Below, one piece after another: positions 48,452 to 51,902 of a stretch of DNA of 51,902 bases. The stretch's first letter is position 1, and each line of letters begins with the position of its first letter. Made by a program: the position numbers and the translations under genes. Below the pieces are notes generated by a model. The model was not told where the DNA came from and made no database searches. It was given only the letters and a program-made list of their open reading frames with translations. The stretch covers positions 1 through 51,902 of the forward strand of contig NZ_AKJM01000073.1 in assembly GCF_000282335.1 (NCBI RefSeq), given 5' to 3'. This DNA comes from Pseudomonas sp. GM48 (GTDB lineage: Bacteria > Pseudomonadota > Gammaproteobacteria > Pseudomonadales > Pseudomonadaceae).

Positions 48452-50017
48452 ATGTTCGCTTCAGCGACTGCTTCGAGCACCCCGTTGATGGGTGTCCAGC
48501 CAACCGCAACACCTGTCGATGAGCCGTACCTGTTGGAAATCGTCAACGTCAGCAAGGGTTTCCCCGGGGTGGTGGCCTTGTCCGACGTACAGCTGCGGGT
48601 ACGCCCCGGTTCCGTGTTGGCCCTGATGGGCGAGAACGGCGCGGGCAAATCCACCTTGATGAAAATCATCGCCGGCATCTACCAGCCGGACGCCGGCGAA
48701 CTGCGCCTGCGGGGCAAGCCGGTGGTCTTCGAAACGCCCCTGGCGGCGCTGCAGGCCGGGATCGCGATGATCCATCAGGAGCTCAACCTGATGCCGCACA
48801 TGAGCATCGCCGAGAACATCTGGATCGGCCGTGAGCAGCTCAACGGTTTCCACATGATCGACCATCGGGAAATGCACCGTTGCACGGCGAAGCTGTTGGA
48901 GCGCCTACGCATCAACCTTGATCCGGAAGAACAGGTCGGCAACCTGAGCATCGCCGAACGGCAGATGGTCGAGATTGCCAAGGCGGTGTCCTACGATTCC
49001 GACATCCTGATCATGGACGAACCGACCTCGGCCATCACCGACAAGGAAGTCGCCCACCTGTTTTCGATCATTGCCGACCTCAAGAGCCAGGGCAAAGGCA
49101 TCATCTACATCACCCACAAAATGAATGAAGTGTTCAGCATCGCCGACGAAGTGGCAGTGTTCCGCGACGGCGCCTACATCGGCCTGCAACGGGCCGACAG
49201 CATGGACGGCGACAGCCTGATTTCGATGATGGTCGGGCGTGAACTTAGCCAGTTGTTCCCGGTGCGCGAGACGCCGATCGGCGAGCTGCTGCTGTCGGTG
49301 CGCGACCTCAAGCTCGATGGCATTTTCAAGGACGTGTCCTTCGATCTGCATTCCGGCGAGATCCTCGGCATTGCCGGGTTGATGGGCTCGGGGCGGACTA
49401 ACGTCGCCGAGGCGATCTTTGGCATCACCCCGAGCGACGGTGGCGAGATTCGCCTCGACGGTGAAGTGGTGCGCATTACCGATCCGCACATGGCCATCGA
49501 GAAGGGCTTCGCCCTGTTGACCGAGGATCGCAAGCTCAGCGGCCTGTTCCCGTGTCTGTCGGTGCTGGAGAACATGGAAATGGCGGTGCTGCCGCACTTC
49601 GCCGGCCACGGTTTCATCCAGCAAAAAGCCCTGCGCGCCCTGTGCGAAGACATGTGCAAGAAGCTGCGGGTGAAAACCCCGTCGCTCGAGCAATGCATCG
49701 ACACGCTTTCAGGCGGTAATCAGCAGAAGGCATTGTTGGCGCGCTGGCTGATGACCAATCCACGAATCCTGATTCTCGACGAGCCGACTCGCGGCATCGA
49801 TGTCGGCGCCAAGGCCGAGATCTACCGGCTTATCTCCTACCTCGCCAGCGAAGGCATGGCGGTGATCATGATTTCCTCGGAGCTGCCGGAAGTACTCGGC
49901 ATGAGTGATCGGGTCATGGTCATGCACGAGGGCGACCTGATGGGTACCCTCGACCGCAGTGAAGCGACTCAGGAGCGAGTGATGCAACTGGCCTCGGGCA
50001 TGTCCGCGGTTCACTAA
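48452..50017 (+). CDS. Inositol/sugar ABC transporter, duplicated ATPase
   Basis: 521-residue ATPase with two nucleotide-binding domains, as in RbsA/IatA. The first domain has Walker [10 protein letters not shown], signature [14 protein letters not shown] and Walker [12 protein letters not shown]. The second has a degenerate Walker A (GLMGSGRTN), signature [15 protein letters not shown] and Walker [13 protein letters not shown]. It powers uptake through the permease encoded next. The start is uncertain: ATG 48452 follows TGGAG with 9-base spacing and is preferred to ATG 48437 and GTG 48416. Confidence 0.9.
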   Translation: MFASATASSTPLMGVQPTATPVDEPYLLEIVNVSKGFPGVVALSDVQLRVRPGSVLALMGENGAGKSTLMKIIAGIYQPDAGELRLRGKPVVFETPLAALQAGIAMIHQELNLMPHMSIAENIWIGREQLNGFHMIDHREMHRCTAKLLERLRINLDPEEQVGNLSIAERQMVEIAKAVSYDSDILIMDEPTSAITDKEVAHLFSIIADLKSQGKGIIYITHKMNEVFSIADEVAVFRDGAYIGLQRADSMDGDSLISMMVGRELSQLFPVRETPIGELLLSVRDLKLDGIFKDVSFDLHSGEILGIAGLMGSGRTNVAEAIFGITPSDGGEIRLDGEVVRITDPHMAIEKGFALLTEDRKLSGLFPCLSVLENMEMAVLPHFAGHGFIQQKALRALCEDMCKKLRVKTPSLEQCIDTLSGGNQQKALLARWLMTNPRILILDEPTRGIDVGAKAEIYRLISYLASEGMAVIMISSELPEVLGMSDRVMVMHEGDLMGTLDRSEATQERVMQLASGMSAVH

Positions 50018-50038
50018 TGCAAGGATGAACACAGTTTC

Positions 50039-50150
50039 TGTGGCGAGGGAGCTTGCTCCCGCTGGGCTGCGAAGCGGCCCCAAGGTCTCGGATTTACCGT
50101 CGAACTGGCGAGCGCTGCGCACTCGAGCGGGAGCAAGCTCCCTCGCCACA
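50039..50150. repeat. Second-family REP pair in the ATPase-permease gap
   Basis: TGTGGCGAGGGAGCTTGCTC starting at 50039 and its complement GAGCAAGCTCCCTCGCCACA ending at 50150 form an inverted pair around a 70-base loop. The core differs from REPINs 1-4 (GGCGAGGGAGC, not GGGAGCGGGC), so it is a different REP family. Confidence 0.88.
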
Positions 50151-50177
50151 TGGATTTCATTTGAAGGGTGAGTGGTT

Positions 50178-51200
50178 ATGAACGCGATACTGGAAAACAA
50201 ACCGGCAACGGCACCGGTCAAGAGTCGCCGGCGCTTTCCGACTGAACTGAGTATTTTCCTGGTGCTGATCGGCATCGGCCTGGTGTTCGAGGTGTTCGGC
50301 TGGATCGTGCGCGACCAGAGCTTCCTGATGAACTCTCAACGCCTGGTGCTGATGATCCTGCAAGTGTCGATAATCGGCCTGCTGGCCATCGGCGTGACCC
50401 AGGTGATCATCACCACTGGCATCGACCTCTCCTCAGGCTCGGTGCTGGCGTTGTCGGCAATGATTGCCGCCAGCCTGGCTCAGACCTCGGACTTCGCCCG
50501 TGCGGTGTTCCCGTCCCTGACTGATTTGCCGGTGTGGATTCCAGTGATTGTCGGGCTCGGCGTCGGGCTGCTGGCGGGGGCAATCAACGGCAGCATCATT
50601 GCGATCACCGGGATACCACCGTTCATTGCTACCTTGGGCATGATGGTCTCGGCCCGTGGCCTGGCACGGTACTACACCGAAGGCCAGCCGGTGAGCATGC
50701 TATCGGATTCCTACACGGCCATCGGTCACGGCGCGATGCCGGTGATCATTTTTCTGGTGGTGGCGGTGATCTTCCATATCGCGCTGCGTTACACCAAGTA
50801 CGGAAAATACACCTACGCCATTGGCGGCAACATGCAGGCGGCGCGTACGTCCGGTATTAACGTCAAACGCCATCTGGTCATTGTCTACAGCATCGCCGGG
50901 TTGCTGGCGGGACTGGCGGGCGTGGTGGCTTCGGCCCGTGCCGCCACCGGGCAGGCCGGGATGGGCATGTCCTATGAACTGGATGCGATTGCCGCCGCGG
51001 TCATCGGCGGTACCAGCCTGGCGGGCGGGGTGGGGCGCATCACCGGCACGGTCATCGGTGCACTGATCCTTGGGGTGATGGCCAGCGGATTCACCTTCGT
51101 CGGGGTCGATGCCTACATCCAGGACATCATCAAAGGTTTGATCATTGTGGTCGCGGTGGTCATCGACCAATACCGCAACAAGCGCAAACTCAAGCGCTGA
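50178..51200 (+). CDS. Inositol/sugar ABC transporter, permease
   Basis: 340-residue inner-membrane permease of the RbsC/IatP family (BPD_transp_2), with about eight to ten hydrophobic segments, ILQVSIIGLLAIGVTQVIIT and TGIDLSSGSVLAL near the start and IAAAVIGGTSLAGGVGRITG in the last third. It forms the channel for the sugar delivered by the binding protein. ATG 50178 follows GAAGGGTGAG; a GTG at 50172 is less likely. Confidence 0.9.
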   Translation: MNAILENKPATAPVKSRRRFPTELSIFLVLIGIGLVFEVFGWIVRDQSFLMNSQRLVLMILQVSIIGLLAIGVTQVIITTGIDLSSGSVLALSAMIAASLAQTSDFARAVFPSLTDLPVWIPVIVGLGVGLLAGAINGSIIAITGIPPFIATLGMMVSARGLARYYTEGQPVSMLSDSYTAIGHGAMPVIIFLVVAVIFHIALRYTKYGKYTYAIGGNMQAARTSGINVKRHLVIVYSIAGLLAGLAGVVASARAATGQAGMGMSYELDAIAAAVIGGTSLAGGVGRITGTVIGALILGVMASGFTFVGVDAYIQDIIKGLIIVVAVVIDQYRNKRKLKR

Positions 51201-51214
51201 GTTTGACTGCAAAC

Positions 51215-51240
51215 AGCGAGGGCCTGTTCTGGCTCTCGCT
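51215..51240 (+). terminator. Probable terminator of the inositol transport operon
   Basis: AGCGAGGGCC (51215-51224) pairs with GGCTCTCGCT (51231-51240), one G-U, with a 6-base loop. It lies 14 bases after the permease stop. The T-tract is poor. Confidence 0.5.
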
Positions 51241-51305
51241 TCGCAATACCCCCCCATCATGCATTGAAATAAGCCTACAAACTGCTTGCCATCGATTCCA
51301 GGCTA

Positions 51306-51558
51306 TCAACTGGGGGATCCGGCAGCACCGTTGGCGGGATCTCTGCCAGCAATCATCTGTTTAAGGCATTCACGTTCTTCAGTTCCGGGTAGCACTCAGG
51401 TCGTAGTCGCCTCCAGCACTATGATTCCCTCTGCGTTGAGTATTCTGATGTCGGCTTTTGCTTGACCGCGTTCATCGATGTCAGCGATGAGCCAGTGGCA
51501 AGTGATCTGTTCTCCCGCATACACCGGTCGTTTGAACGCGAGACTCATCCCCATTGCG
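51306..51558 (-). pseudogene. maoC relic (C-terminal part only)
   Basis: Read on the minus strand, 51558 to 51306 encodes MGMSLAFKRPVYAGEQITCH, then WLIADIDERGQAKADIRILN, ending LKQMIAGRDPANGAA. It aligns with residues 81-157 of the intact MaoC at 31414-31887. An in-frame TGA at 51396-51398 replaces the Gly before VLPG, and the first 80 residues and the start are missing. It cannot give an active protein. It is joined directly to the lrp relic. Confidence 0.88.
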
Positions 51559-51788
51559 CAAGCTGTCGAAACTTTCGAGACGGCGCTCCTGGAGATCCCG
51601 CAAGTGGTCGATGCCCAAGGGGTGTTCGGGGAGCCGGACTACCCGCTGCGCGTCATCACTCAGGGTTTGCCAGCCTTCCAACAGCTCAGCTATACGATGA
51701 GAGCCTTTCGACCTTACCCAACGTACAACGGTTGACCTCGACCCTCGTTATGAAACGGGTCATTCAGGACAGAGTTCTTCCTTTGTGA
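51559..51788 (+). pseudogene. lrp/asnC relic (C-terminal part only, frameshifted)
   Basis: The frame from 51559 reads QAVETFETALLEIPQVVDAQ and GVFGEPDYPLRVITQG, matching residues 77-113 of the intact Lrp regulator at 32754-33206. Five extra bases near 51687-51697 shift the frame; the rest (LYDESLSTLPNVQRLTSTLV) continues in another frame and ends at TGA 51786-51788. The DNA-binding half is missing. The relic begins where the maoC relic ends. Confidence 0.88.
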
Positions 51789-51826
51789 TGGCGGTGGTAA
51801 ACGCCAGAAATAGGGGGGCTTGTGAC

Positions 51827-51902
51827 TAATGCCAGTCAGTTAAGCAATTTCAGCCGCGACACCCTTTGTAGCAGCTGCCGAGCCCGCGAGGCTGCGTTCG
51901 GC
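51827..51902. repeat. Left end of a second copy of the 188-bp repeat element (cut by window)
   Basis: TAATGCCAGTCAGTTAAGC at 51827, then TGTAGCAGCTGCCGAG and GCTGCGTTCGGC, parallel the left end of the element at 27948-28135. The right half lies outside the window. Confidence 0.7.

Noticed and set aside
51478..51735. 85-residue frame in the relic as an intact Lrp-like gene
   Set aside because: It starts in maoC-derived DNA, lacks the DNA-binding domain and ends at a frameshift.
51306..51902. The relic as the end of an integrated plasmid or phage (att site)
   Set aside because: No integrase, tRNA or short exact direct repeat was seen; the similarity to 31-33 kb is gene-length and diverged.

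Overview
The window is chromosomal DNA of a Pseudomonas, most likely of the P. fluorescens group. This is inferred from high G+C, many REP/REPIN palindromes built on the GTGGGAGCGGGCTTGCTCGC core, PtrA-like, DUF2790 and PPPGKC-type small proteins, a one-chain EIIA-HPr-EI phosphotransferase, and a complete inositol catabolic cluster with an RpiR regulator. No rRNA, tRNA, CRISPR array, transposase or phage gene was seen.

Layout. (1) 1-5.9 kb: the end of an unknown gene, three small envelope lipoproteins (DUF3313, LSAC lipoprotein, glycine-zipper), a secreted HAD-like hydrolase, a divergent outer-membrane protein and a secreted sulfatase. (2) 6.0-9.2 kb: a PuuE-type deacetylase/allantoinase and a two-domain GNAT enzyme sharing a TGATG overlap, divergent from a nitrilase of the Nit6803 type. 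(3) 9.2-12.9 kb: a DUF6130 protein, a membrane GGDEF diguanylate cyclase, a repeat-rich exported protein and a TPR protein. (4) 13.0-21.6 kb: a trehalose PTS locus made of treR, a double operator, the EIIBC permease, phospho-trehalase, a LamB-like porin, the fused EIIA-HPr-EI, and a small EIIB-like protein without the phosphorylatable cysteine. (5) 21.6-28.4 kb: accessory genes (DUF1624 membrane protein, orphan ParA plus a small partner, acyltransferase, DCC oxidoreductase, PtrA-like, a membrane protein, DUF2790) and a 188-bp inverted-repeat element. (6) 28.4-33.2 kb: quinone oxidoreductase plus LysR, Gfa, MaoC, LysE and Lrp/AsnC. (7) 33.2-51.2 kb: the inositol island. A Gfo/Idh dehydrogenase and the RpiR regulator lie on the minus strand. 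On the plus strand are iolC(-DUF2090), iolE, iolB, iolA, iolI-like, iolD, iolG, iolH, another Gfo/Idh dehydrogenase, and an ABC importer (binding protein, ATPase, permease). (8) 51.3-51.8 kb: a decayed copy of the maoC-lysE-lrp locus.

The inositol genes form a full route. The ABC importer brings inositol in. IolG and the other dehydrogenases oxidise it, and IolE, IolD and IolB open and isomerise the ring. The IolC fusion phosphorylates and cleaves the product, and IolA makes the acyl-CoA. Palindromes of the form GGAA-N6-TTCC lie before the minus-strand dehydrogenase, before iolC and before the ABC operon, which predicts one IolR-type regulon. Trehalose enters through the porin and EIIBC, is phosphorylated by the fused PTS protein and is split by phospho-trehalase under TreR.

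The most notable observations are: a deletion-fused relic of maoC-lysE-lrp on the far side of the inositol island, in the same orientation as the intact copy; four near-identical REPINs in successive gaps of the iol operon; the cysteine-less EIIB; an exact double TreR operator; several perfect palindromes around the PtrA/DUF2790 genes; and an isolated nitrilase-GNAT-PuuE module.
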